Assembly: GCA_964245755.1 (NCBI GenBank)
Contig: CAXTNV010000125.1
Coordinates: 1 to 9,686 of the forward strand
DNA length: 9,686 nt
Direction: 5' to 3'
DNA from: Lichenicoccus sp964245755
GTDB lineage: Bacteria > Pseudomonadota > Alphaproteobacteria > Acetobacterales > Acetobacteraceae
Shown: positions 1 to 5,931 of the stretch, piece by piece
How the letters are laid out: each line of letters begins with the position of its first letter
Numbering within the stretch: the stretch's first letter is position 1
The notes under the pieces: model-generated
The model's input: only the letters and a program-made list of their open reading frames with translations
Told to the model about the DNA's origin: nothing
The model's database searches: none
Translations under genes and position numbers: made by a program

Positions 1-320
1 CGGCGCAGGTAGCGGTCGGTGCGCCAGTCCTTGGCCAGCTCGACGCAGGCGCGCTCGAGCTGGTTCGGGTAGCGCTCCAGCTTGGCCTCCAGCCGCTCCA
101 GCAGGGTAAAAGCGTCGGCGGTGGCGCCGGCGAAGCCCGACAGGATGCTGCCGGAGGGACCGATCCGGCGCACCTTGCGCGCGTTGCCCTTGATGACGGT
201 CTGGCCGAGCGTGACCTGGCCGTCGCCGGCCATCGCCACCTCCGCTCCGCGCCGGACGCACAGGATCGTGGTGCCGTGCCAGCCGATCGGGTCGTGGCCG
301 GGGGAAAGATGTGTCTGCAT
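1..320 (-). CDS. hslV: ATP-dependent protease peptidase subunit HslV (5' part; the 3' part lies outside the window)
   Basis: HslV is the proteolytic subunit of the cytoplasmic HslUV (ClpYQ) protease, a double-hexamer threonine protease that degrades unfolded and regulatory proteins and is induced by heat. The first 106 codons are visible. They start MQTHLSPG and reach the family core at HGTTILCVRRG. By family knowledge Thr17 becomes the N-terminal nucleophile after removal of the 16-residue leader, with Asp33 and Lys49 matching the active-site Asp17 and Lys33 of mature E. coli HslV. GDGQVTLGQTV, ARKVRRIG, GFAGATADAFTLLERLE and ELAKDWRTDR are diagnostic HslV blocks. The leader before the catalytic Thr is typical of alphaproteobacterial HslV. 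ATG at 318-320 is the only reasonable start, because no other start codon lies between it and Thr17. There is no Shine-Dalgarno sequence, and a heat-shock promoter lies directly upstream. hslU is expected beyond the window edge. Confidence 0.96.
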   Translation of the reverse strand, partial: MQTHLSPGHDPIGWHGTTILCVRRGAEVAMAGDGQVTLGQTVIKGNARKVRRIGPSGSILSGFAGATADAFTLLERLEAKLERYPNQLERACVELAKDWRTDRYLR

Positions 321-328
321 GACCGCGA

Positions 329-357
329 CAGATAGGCAGTCCGCGCCACGGTGCAAG
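329..357 (-). promoter_or_regulatory. Candidate sigma-32 (RpoH) heat-shock promoter of hslV
   Basis: On the minus strand, CTTG (354-357) is followed after exactly 17 bases by CCTATCTG (329-336). This matches the alphaproteobacterial heat-shock consensus as I know it, CTTG-N17/18-CYTAT-N-T. It sits directly upstream of hslV, a classical RpoH target. Transcription would begin around 322-325, only a few bases before the ATG at 320, so the mRNA would be leaderless or nearly so. Confidence 0.7.
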
Positions 358-411
358 CGCCGGGCCGGGTCGGGGTCCCAGATGGCAGGGCCGCGGGACG
401 AGGCGCACGCA

Positions 412-1326
412 TCACGACGCCGGGGCTGGGCCGGCTGCTGCTGCGCCCTCGCCGCGGGCGACCACCACCGAGATCGGGCTGCTGGCGTCCGTCACGTGCA
501 GCGGCGTGCAGCCGGCGGGATCTCCGTCGCACTGCGCCGGCAGCGCCTGGCGACGGTCGGTGAACACGATGTCGGAGGCGCGCAGGCGGGTCATGCCGGG
601 CAGCCGCGCCATCAGGTTCAACGGCAGGGCGGCACCGGCGAGCAGGGCGGAGCCGATCCCGGCGCGCTCGAACAGCACCACCGAGAAGCCGGGCGAGGCG
701 AACGAGGCGCCGGGTGCCAGCATGTACGGACCGCCGTACAGGCAGCCCTTGCAGATGATCACGCTGCCGGCCTCGTGCGGCACGCCGTCGATGCGCAGCC
801 GCATGGTCTCGAACCCATAGCGCGGCAGCTCGCGCAGGGTCTGCAACACGTAGGCGCCGCGGCCGAGCGTGCGCTTCACCCGGCGCGAGACGTGATGCAC
901 CACGTGCGCGTCGAAGCCGATCCCGAGCATCTGCACGAACAGCCTGCTGCCCTCCGCGTTGCGCGAGACGCCCGGCCAAAGCGTCGTTACCCTGCCGGAG
1001 ACCAGCGTGGACGCGATCTCGACGGCCGCGCGCGGCAGCCCCAGCTCGTGCGCCAGCACGTTGGCGGTGCCGAGCGGGATGATGCCCAATCGCAGCCGCG
1101 AGCCGGCCATGCCGTCGGCGATCTCGGCGATGGTGCCGTCGCCGCCGGCGGCGACGAGCTGCGCCACCCCGCGGCACACCGCCTCCTGCGCCAGGCTGCG
1201 CGCGTGGCCGGCCCTGTGGGTCTCAACCACCTCCAGCCTGACCCCGTGCGCCACCAGCACGTCGAGCACCCGCCACAGGTGACGCACCTGCCGCCGCCCG
1301 GCGGTGGGATTGTAGATGACGAGCAT
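412..1326 (-). CDS. Diacylglycerol kinase family protein (YegS/DgkB-type lipid kinase)
   Basis: A 304-residue lipid kinase of the DAGK_cat superfamily, which transfers the ATP gamma-phosphate to diacylglycerol or a related lipid alcohol at the inner membrane. The N-terminal lobe carries NPTAG (6-10), the nucleotide-binding GGDGT (61-65) and IPLGTAN (83-89). The C-terminal lobe begins near GIGFDA (135-140) and ends with the QCDGDPAG strand (265-272), comparable to the 'DGE' element of YegS/DgkB proteins. Length is normal (about 290-310). It is divergent from the plcP-agt pair across 193 bp and lies 91 bp upstream of hslV on the same strand. Since PlcP-type enzymes release diacylglycerol, a kinase here could return it to phosphatidic acid; that link is inference. 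The substrate cannot be settled from sequence, as sphingoid or other lipid alcohols are also used in this superfamily. ATG 1326 is the first start in frame; its RBS is weak. Confidence 0.88.
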   Translation of the reverse strand: MLVIYNPTAGRRQVRHLWRVLDVLVAHGVRLEVVETHRAGHARSLAQEAVCRGVAQLVAAGGDGTIAEIADGMAGSRLRLGIIPLGTANVLAHELGLPRAAVEIASTLVSGRVTTLWPGVSRNAEGSRLFVQMLGIGFDAHVVHHVSRRVKRTLGRGAYVLQTLRELPRYGFETMRLRIDGVPHEAGSVIICKGCLYGGPYMLAPGASFASPGFSVVLFERAGIGSALLAGAALPLNLMARLPGMTRLRASDIVFTDRRQALPAQCDGDPAGCTPLHVTDASSPISVVVARGEGAAAAGPAPAS

Positions 1327-1388
1327 CGTCGGTCATCACCCGCTGGTTGGGTCGGGACAAGAAGTTCGCATCATGCCCGCACGCTGCA

Positions 1389-1408
1389 CGATCTTCGCGT
1401 GAAGATCG
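1389..1408. repeat. Perfect palindrome (8-bp arms, 4-nt centre) in the divergent intergenic region
   Basis: CGATCTTC (1389-1396), GCGT, GAAGATCG (1401-1408) form perfect inverted arms. The site lies between the kinase and plcP starts, 23 bp upstream of the Pho-box-like repeat. It could be an operator for a dimeric regulator or an mRNA hairpin. No regulator is recognised from the motif. Confidence 0.6.
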
Positions 1409-1430
1409 CGTTTCGGCGCGCGTTTTCAAT

Positions 1431-1448
1431 TCGTCACTGAAACGTCAT
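1431..1448 (+). promoter_or_regulatory. Candidate Pho box (PhoB binding site) upstream of plcP-agt
   Basis: Two 7-base half-sites in direct repeat, TCGTCAC (1431-1437) and ACGTCAT (1442-1448), are separated by 4 bases. This gives the 11-bp period of Pho boxes, whose half-site consensus is CTGTCAT/C. The GTCA core and final pyrimidine are kept in both; the first two positions differ. A weaker third unit, ACGCCGC at 1453-1459, keeps the period, and a -10-like TATAGC lies at 1471-1476. This is the expected regulator for a PlcP-Agt pair, but the match is partial. Confidence 0.42.
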
Positions 1449-1519
1449 CACGACGCCGCGCAACGCGCCGTATAGCAGGCCCGCAGCACCTCCCGAAACC
1501 GGATCAAGGCGACAGACCT

Positions 1520-2338
1520 ATGGGCTCCGCCAGTCTCGACCCGCGGCACGCCGGCTACCGCACCGTGTTCATCTCCGACATCCATCTCGGCACCAGGGGA
1601 TGCCGCTCCGACTTCCTGGTCGACTTCCTCGGCGCGATCTCCTGCGACACGCTCTACCTGGTCGGCGACATCGTCGACGGCTGGCGGCTGAAGAAGTCCT
1701 GGTATTGGGACAACCACCATGACGAGGTGCTGCGCCTGATCCTGCGCATGGCGCGCGGCGGCACGGACGTGGTGTACATCCCCGGCAACCACGACGAGAT
1801 GTTTCGCGCTTGGCTGCCGATGAAGCTCGAGATCGCCGGCGTCCGGCTGTGCCGCGACGCGGTGCACGAGACTGCGGACGGCCGCCGGCTACTGGTGATG
1901 CATGGTGACGCGTTCGACAGCGTGGTGCGCTACGCCAAGTTCCTGGCTCTGCTCGGCGACCGCGCGTATGCCGCGGCACTGGTGGTCAATCGCTGGTTCA
2001 ACGCGTGGCGACGCCGGCTCGGCCTTCCCTACCGCTCGCTGTCGGCGTGGCTGAAGCGGCAGGTCAAGGGCGCCGTCGCGGCGATCGACCGTTTCGAGAA
2101 CGCGATGGCCGCGGAAGCGCGGCGGCGCGGCCTCGACGGGGTGGTATGCGGCCATATCCACCATGCCGAGATGCGCGACATCGACGGCATGCTGTACATC
2201 AACGACGGCGATTGGGTGGAGAGCTGCACTGCGCTGGTTGAGCACCGCGACGGGCGACTTGAGCTGATCGACTGGGCGGAGAGGCGCCGGCTGTCGTTCG
2301 GCGAAGGCCGGGTCCCGCTCCCGCTCGCGGCAGCCTGA
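1520..2338 (+). CDS. plcP: PlcP-type phospholipase C / UDP-2,3-diacylglucosamine diphosphatase-like metallophosphoesterase
   Basis: A 272-residue calcineurin-like metallophosphoesterase with all metal-site motifs in order: SDIHLG (19-24), GDIVDGW (49-55), GNHDE (89-93), HGD (128-130) and GHIHHAE (211-217), followed by INDGDWVES. Databases usually name such proteins UDP-2,3-diacylglucosamine diphosphatase (LpxH-like). In alphaproteobacteria, where LpxI normally does the LpxH step, members of this group next to a GT4 enzyme are PlcP: an intracellular phospholipase C, known from Sinorhizobium meliloti, that cleaves phosphatidylcholine or phosphatidylethanolamine to diacylglycerol when phosphate is short. 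The agt-type gene 4 bp downstream, the Pho-box-like repeat upstream and the divergent lipid kinase favour PlcP here. ATG 1520 has AAGG at 1506-1509 as ribosome-binding site, and the family core begins by residue 13. An LpxH role remains possible. The metallophosphoesterase fold is certain, the substrate inferred. Confidence 0.85.
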   Translation: MGSASLDPRHAGYRTVFISDIHLGTRGCRSDFLVDFLGAISCDTLYLVGDIVDGWRLKKSWYWDNHHDEVLRLILRMARGGTDVVYIPGNHDEMFRAWLPMKLEIAGVRLCRDAVHETADGRRLLVMHGDAFDSVVRYAKFLALLGDRAYAAALVVNRWFNAWRRRLGLPYRSLSAWLKRQVKGAVAAIDRFENAMAAEARRRGLDGVVCGHIHHAEMRDIDGMLYINDGDWVESCTALVEHRDGRLELIDWAERRRLSFGEGRVPLPLAAA

Positions 2339-2342
2339 CGTC

Positions 2343-3425
2343 TTGGTTGACGCCGCGTCCGGCGTTGGGTGCGGTCGCTTCGTGCCGCAGCGCATCCTGA
2401 TCGTCTCAGACGCCTGGATGCCGCAGGTCAACGGCGTGGTGCGCACGCTCTCCATGGTTGCCGCCGAGCTGCGCACGCTCGGCCACCAGGTCGAGGTGAT
2501 CGGACCGGACCGCTTCCGCACCCTGCCCTGCCCGAGCTATCCCGACATCCGCCTGTCGCTGTTCGCGGCCGGCCGGCTGGCGCGGCTGATCGAGGCGTTC
2601 GCCCCGGACGCGCTGCACGTCGCCACCGAAGGACCGCTTGGCCTCGCCGCGCGTCGCTGGGTGCTGCGTCGCGGCGGGCGCTTCACGACCTCGTTCCACA
2701 CCCGCTTCCCGGAGTACATCCGGGCGCGCACCGGGCTGCCGCTGTGGGTGCCCTACCTGTTCCTGCGTCGCTTCCACGCCGCCGCCGCCGGCACCCTGGT
2801 CGCCACCGAGACGCTGTCGCGCGAGCTCTCGGCGCGCGGTTTCGCGCGCCTGCGCCCCTGGTCGCGCGGCGTCGACCTGGAGCGCTTTCGGCCACAGCCG
2901 CGCGAGGCCTATGGCGTGGCGGCCCCGGTGTTCCTCTATGTCGGACGCATCGCGGTCGAGAAGAACATCGCCGCCTTCCTCGATCTCGACTTGCCCGGCT
3001 CGAAGGTGGTGGTCGGCGGTGGCCCCCGACTGACCGCGCTGAAGGCCGCCTACCCGCAGGTGACCTTCACCGGCCCGTGCGCCGAGACGGATCTCGCGCG
3101 CGCCTATGCCGGCGCTGACGTGTTCGTGTTCCCCAGCCGCACCGACACCTTCGGCTTGGTGCTGTTGGAAGCGTTGGCCTGCGGAGTACCGGTCGCGGCC
3201 TACGACGTCATGGGCCCGCGCGACATCCTGCGCGGCGCCCCGGCGGGAGTGGGCGCACTCGGCGAAGACCTGCGTGCCGCCTGCATCGCGGCTTTGGCCG
3301 GCGACCGCGACGCCTGCCGCGCCTATGCCGAGCGCTTCAGCTGGCGCGCCTGCGCCGAGACCTTCCGCGACTGCCTGAGCCCGCTGCTGCCGGCGGCCGC
3401 GCAGGCGCCGCTCGCCGCGGATTGA
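2343..3425 (+). CDS. agt: GT4 family glycosyltransferase, Agt-type (probable diacylglycerol glycosyltransferase)
   Basis: A 360-residue GT-B glycosyltransferase. The N-terminal domain starts with RILIVSDAWMPQVNGVVRTL (17-36), the acceptor-side glycine-rich opening of GT4 enzymes. The C-terminal domain has YVGRIAVEKN (199-208), with Arg202 and Lys207 at the usual nucleotide-sugar phosphate positions, and FPSRTDTFGLVLLEALACG (263-281), the EX7E region. Here the first acidic residue is Asp268 rather than Glu, and Glu276 is the second. It follows plcP so closely that they are surely one transcript. In Agrobacterium and marine alphaproteobacteria the matching gene makes glucosyl- and glucuronosyl-diacylglycerol, which replace phospholipids under phosphate limitation. 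TTG 2343 gives a 4-bp gap to plcP. GTG 2382, giving MPQRILIVSD, matches the usual family N-terminus better; neither has a strong ribosome-binding site. Sugar donor and acceptor are inferred from context. Confidence 0.85.
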   Translation: MVDAASGVGCGRFVPQRILIVSDAWMPQVNGVVRTLSMVAAELRTLGHQVEVIGPDRFRTLPCPSYPDIRLSLFAAGRLARLIEAFAPDALHVATEGPLGLAARRWVLRRGGRFTTSFHTRFPEYIRARTGLPLWVPYLFLRRFHAAAAGTLVATETLSRELSARGFARLRPWSRGVDLERFRPQPREAYGVAAPVFLYVGRIAVEKNIAAFLDLDLPGSKVVVGGGPRLTALKAAYPQVTFTGPCAETDLARAYAGADVFVFPSRTDTFGLVLLEALACGVPVAAYDVMGPRDILRGAPAGVGALGEDLRAACIAALAGDRDACRAYAERFSWRACAETFRDCLSPLLPAAAQAPLAAD

Positions 3426-3428
3426 GCT

Positions 3429-3461
3429 GTCGCCGCGGCAGGCAACGCAGCCGCCGGTGAC
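3429..3461 (+). terminator. Hairpin after agt, possible transcription terminator
   Basis: GTCGCCGCGGC (3429-3439) pairs with GCCGCCGGTGAC (3450-3461) over 11 base pairs, including one G-T wobble and one bulged C, with a 10-base loop. It begins 3 bases after the agt stop. No T-tract follows, so intrinsic termination is uncertain. Confidence 0.4.
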
Positions 3462-3502
3462 GACCTCCCGCTGGCACCGCGGACGCAATCGGGCCGCGCC
3501 AG

Positions 3503-3571
3503 GATCGACCCTCGACGCGATGATCGCCGACGGTGGCGGGAAGCGCAGGTCGAGCGGGAGCAGGGTCGATC
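3503..3571 (+). repeat. Long inverted repeat in the bciA upstream region
   Basis: GATCGACCCT (3503-3512) and AGGGTCGATC (3562-3571) are perfect 10-bp inverted arms. An overlapping inner pair, CTCGAC (3511-3516) with GTCGAG (3549-3554), can extend the stem. They lie in the 291 bp between agt and bciA, where I see no convincing gene. The right arm's AGGGTCGAT recurs at 3710-3718 over the bciA start, so the left arm could also pair there. Confidence 0.55.
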
Positions 3572-3709
3572 ACTGCCGACGTCGCGCCGACCGACGGGCA
3601 ATCTCGGCTCCCGGGCGAGCTTCGTGTTTGCAAGCTGGCAAGCAGCGGCCTCAACCTCGCTGCCGTGCTCGGCCTGCGTCGAAGCGGCGTCATCGAGCAA
3701 CAAGCCGAA

Positions 3710-3718
3710 AGGGTCGAT
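3710..3718 (+). promoter_or_regulatory. bciA ribosome-binding/start region, complementary to the upstream arm at 3504-3512
   Basis: GAAAGGG (3707-3713) is the likely ribosome-binding site of bciA. AGGGTCGAT (3710-3718) overlaps it and the first two bases of the ATG at 3717. It repeats the sequence at 3562-3570 exactly and is the reverse complement of 3504-3512. Sequestration of the start by pairing is possible but unproven. Confidence 0.4.
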
Positions 3719-4718
3719 GAAGCCCATGACCGCCGACCACGATCCCCGCCTCGCGGGCCCGCGCCGCGTCTGCCTGCTCGGCGCCACCGGCACCATCGGC
3801 CGCGCCACCCGGCGCGCGCTGACACGGCGCGGGCACGACGTGGTGTGCCTGGTGCGCCGCCATCCTGCCGCGGGCCAGGATGACAGCGATGCGGCGCTTC
3901 GCGTCGTCGATCTGCGCGATCGCGGCGCCATCGCGCGCGACGGGTTCCGCGGCGAGCGCTTCGACGCCGTGCTGTCCTGCATGGCCTCGCGCTCCGGAGT
4001 GCCCGATGACGCGTGGGCGGTCGATCATCGGGCGCATCTCGACGTGCTGTCGGCGGCGCAGGATGCCGGCATCGGCCAGTTCGTGCTGCTCTCCGCGATC
4101 TGCGTGCAAAAGCCGCTGCTGGCGTTCCAGCACGCCAAGCTCGCCTTCGAGGCAGCGCTGATCGCCTCCGGCCTGACCTACTCGATCGTCCGGCCGACCG
4201 CGTTCTTCAAGTCGCTGTCGGGCCAGGTCGAGCGGGTGAAGCGCGGCCGGCCGTTCCTGATGTTCGGCGACGGGACGCTGACCGCCTGCAAGCCGATCAG
4301 CGACGGCGACCTCGCCGCCTACCTGGTCGGCTGCCTGGAGGATGACGGTCGCTGGAACCGCGTGCTGCCGATCGGCGGCCCGGGTGAGGCGATCACGCCG
4401 CGCCAGCAGGGCGACGCGCTGTTCGCGCTGCTCGGCCGCAGGCCGCGCTTCCGCCGGGTGCCGGTGGCGCTGCTCGACGGCATCGTCGCCGCGCTGAGCG
4501 GCGGCGCCCGGCTCGCGCCGTCGCTCGCCGCCAAGGCGGAACTGGCGCGGATCGGTCGCTACTACGCGACGCAATCGATGCTCGCGCTGAACCCGGAGAC
4601 GGGCCGCTACGACGCGGCCGCCACCCCCTCGACCGGAAGCGAGACGCTGTTCGAGCATTACGGGGCGCTGCTCGGCGGCGTCGCCCTCCCCGAGCGCGGC
4701 GACCACGCGGTGTTCTGA
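3717..4718 (+). CDS. bciA: Divinyl (bacterio)chlorophyllide a 8-vinyl reductase BciA
   Basis: BciA uses NADPH to reduce the C8 vinyl group of 3,8-divinyl-chlorophyllide or -protochlorophyllide to ethyl, a step in bacteriochlorophyll a synthesis. The 333-residue protein is an atypical short-chain dehydrogenase (NmrA-like Rossmann fold). It has the dinucleotide loop GATGTIG (22-28), VVDLRD near 63-68, SAICVQKPLLAFQHAK (126-141) and VRPTAFFKSLSGQ (158-170). FGDGTLTACKPISDGDLAAY and LPIGGPGEAITPRQQG are strongly diagnostic of BciA. Start: ATG 3717 follows GAAAGGG at short spacing; ATG 3726 is an alternative with longer spacing. A GTG at 3624 would add 31 residues without family resemblance. The neighbours are not photosynthesis genes, so it sits outside a photosynthesis gene cluster, at least on these sides. 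Its presence implies an anoxygenic phototroph or a close descendant. Confidence 0.93.
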   Translation: MKPMTADHDPRLAGPRRVCLLGATGTIGRATRRALTRRGHDVVCLVRRHPAAGQDDSDAALRVVDLRDRGAIARDGFRGERFDAVLSCMASRSGVPDDAWAVDHRAHLDVLSAAQDAGIGQFVLLSAICVQKPLLAFQHAKLAFEAALIASGLTYSIVRPTAFFKSLSGQVERVKRGRPFLMFGDGTLTACKPISDGDLAAYLVGCLEDDGRWNRVLPIGGPGEAITPRQQGDALFALLGRRPRFRRVPVALLDGIVAALSGGARLAPSLAAKAELARIGRYYATQSMLALNPETGRYDAAATPSTGSETLFEHYGALLGGVALPERGDHAVF

Positions 4719-4736
4719 GCAGCCGCGCGCCCGGCG

Positions 4737-5000
4737 CTACTTGAGCTGGCTGTGCTTGCTGCCCCTGCGGTTGAAGCCCCCATGCACCGCAAGGCGATCA
4801 TGCGCCGACTGGCAGCCGGTGCAGGTGCGCACACCCGGCAGCGCCTGACGGCGCGCCGGCGGGATCTCGTCGCCGCATTCGACGCAGTGGGTTCCACCAG
4901 CTCCCTTCGGCATCCGTGCCCGTGCCATCGTGACACCGTCCAGTACGGTGTCGTCGATCTGATCCTGCACCGCCCCGTCCGGCGCCCACCCGCTCGCCAT
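4737..5000 (-). CDS. DksA/TraR family C4-type zinc finger protein, YbiI-like
   Basis: An 87-residue small zinc-finger protein closely resembling E. coli YbiI. It opens MASGWAPDGAVQDQIDDTV, contains HCVECGDEIPPARRQALPGV with a Cys39-x2-Cys42 pair, then CTGC (Cys60, Cys63) completing the C4 zinc site, and ends NRRGSKHSQLK, all hallmarks of the YbiI group. It lacks the long coiled coil of DksA that enters the RNA polymerase secondary channel, so it is a short paralogue rather than DksA; the cellular role of YbiI proteins is not well established. Start ATG 4998-5000 has GAGGGG about 11 bases upstream. The gene converges with bciA (18 bp between stops). An open frame running from here through the N gap into the TetR gene is an artefact of the Ns. 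Confidence 0.92.
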   Translation of the reverse strand: MASGWAPDGAVQDQIDDTVLDGVTMARARMPKGAGGTHCVECGDEIPPARRQALPGVRTCTGCQSAHDRLAVHGGFNRRGSKHSQLK

Positions 5001-5095
5001 CGTCGCTGCCGCCCCTCGTGGTTCCCAGGCGTCAGGTGGGCGTCGGCGGTGCCGGTTCCAAGCGGGGGGCGAGGGGCCATGACCCGGTGGGGGGC

Positions 5096-5105
5096 NNNNN
5101 NNNNN
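5096..5105. other. Assembly gap (10 N)
   Basis: Ten undetermined bases interrupt the sequence between the YbiI-like gene and the TetR gene. The true gap length is unknown. The 12 bases on each side, read on the minus strand, are GCGCCCCATCGG and GCCCCCCACCGG (10 of 12 identical, both encoding Ala-Pro-His-Arg). The contig ends may therefore overlap rather than be separated. Confidence 0.97.
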
Positions 5106-5756
5106 CCGATGGGGCGCCGGGTCCCTCCGGGCGGCGTCCGGCCGGAGGCGCAGGCCGCCGACCGCATCCGCCACGGCCGCGCGGACCGGCCCCAGGTCGA
5201 ACTCCGGCGACAGCACCTCGCGGTCGAGGCTCCTGGCCAACCGGTCCAGTCCGAACAGCGCCCGCGGCAGTCGCGGGTGCAGCAGGTGGCCGAGCAGCTT
5301 ATGCGCCGTCTCGTCGCTCGGCATCGCCGACTCGAACGTCGTCTCCAGGTACGTGCTGAGGCGGGCATGAACCTCGGTGAACATGACGTCGAAATAGCCG
5401 GAGGCCCCGGCCGGGAACCTGGTCAACTCAGCGACACCCAGACGCATCATCCGTATCGAGCTTTCGTAGAGCAGCATCTCGAGGTAGCGGCCGCAGAACA
5501 TGACCAGCGCCTCGGCCGGTTGGCCGGGGTAGTCGCCGGGCATGCGCAACCTGCCGAGGAAAAGCCCGCGCACCAGCTCGATCACGTCGAGGAACAGCTT
5601 CTCCTTGCTCTCGAAGTGCGCATACAGCGATCGCTTCGACGTCGCCGCGCGACCGGCGACCAGGTCCATCGACGCCCGCTCGAAGCCGAGTTCGAGAAAC
5701 ACGTCCTTGGCGGTGTAGAGGATATGCTCACGTAGCTGGTCGCCGCGTCTCGCCAT
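5106..5756 (-). CDS. TetR/AcrR family transcriptional regulator (C-terminus unresolved at the assembly gap)
   Basis: 217 residues are visible. The N-terminal helix-turn-helix domain spans roughly residues 8-55: ILYTAKDVFLELGFERASMD, VAGRAATSKRSLYAHFESKEKLF, the standard TetR DNA-binding signature. A helical ligand-binding/dimerisation domain follows, with no recognisable ligand signature. ATG 5754-5756 is the natural start. The frame reaches the N run after RRDPAPHR without a stop, so the end is unknown; TetR proteins are commonly 190-220 residues, so little is missing. A TGA at 5032-5034 is one possible end if the gap shifts the frame. It is divergent from the PF17648-type gene, with a palindromic operator between them, so it most likely represses that gene, and perhaps the MFS exporter further on; this is inference. 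Confidence 0.93.
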
Positions 5757-5783
5757 GGCCGATCGTGCTCCGCCTCGACCGGC

Positions 5784-5812
5784 TTGACCAGAAGTAGACG
5801 GAACGGTCTAGT
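5784..5812 (+). promoter_or_regulatory. Candidate sigma-70 promoter of the PF17648-type gene
   Basis: TTGACC (5784-5789) and TCTAGT (5807-5812) are 17 bases apart. The -35 box is close to consensus, the -10 box only 4 of 6. The TetR-type palindrome covers the spacer and overlaps the -10, a classical repression layout. It would leave a leader of more than 100 bases before ATG 5932. Confidence 0.5.
5795..5810. promoter_or_regulatory. Candidate TetR-type operator
   Basis: TAGACGGAACGGTCTA is a 16-bp palindrome: outer arms TAGAC and GTCTA pair perfectly, one inner pair mismatches, then G and C match around a central AA. Such TAGACNG..CGGTCTA sites are typical of TetR-family autoregulated operators. 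It lies 38 bp upstream of the tetR start codon. Confidence 0.65.
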
Positions 5813-5931
5813 TTATATGCGCCTGTCCATGGCAGGTGGCGCGCGATGCACCGCGCTGGTGGTTTCCGGCAGCGGCGCGCGCAGTAGACCCGCCTGGAAC
5901 ACGAAGCAGCACATGCACGGGAGGCAAGCAG

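Noticed and set aside
82..1440. Plus-strand 452-residue open frame across hslV and the lipid kinase
   Set aside because: Both minus-strand genes beneath it are clearly real; the plus-strand frame spans their intergenic gap and has no family features.
2406..3488. Minus-strand open frame of 360 residues opposite agt
   Set aside because: Same length as agt but without any recognisable motif; a shadow of the glycosyltransferase codon pattern.
3630..3643. Direct repeat GCAAGC-TG-GCAAGC upstream of bciA
   Set aside because: Short, two copies only, no known regulator motif; probably chance.
3426..3716. PpsR-type sites (TGT-N12-ACA) upstream of bciA
   Set aside because: The TGT triplets in this region have no ACA at the right distance; no photosynthesis-regulator site could be supported.
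3426..3716. A small gene or pseudogene between agt and bciA
   Set aside because: Open frames exist in several phases but none has a good start signal or recognisable sequence; I see only the inverted repeat and the hairpin.
3690..4706. Long minus-strand open frame opposite bciA (338 residues)
   Set aside because: It is an antisense shadow of a clear bciA gene; its composition (Arg, Ala, Gln, Gly, His-rich) is typical of GC-rich complement frames and no family is recognisable.
4737..5756. Single 339-residue protein joining TetR and a zinc finger
   Set aside because: The frame is continuous only through 10 Ns; each half matches a complete separate family and the YbiI-like part has its own start and ribosome-binding site.
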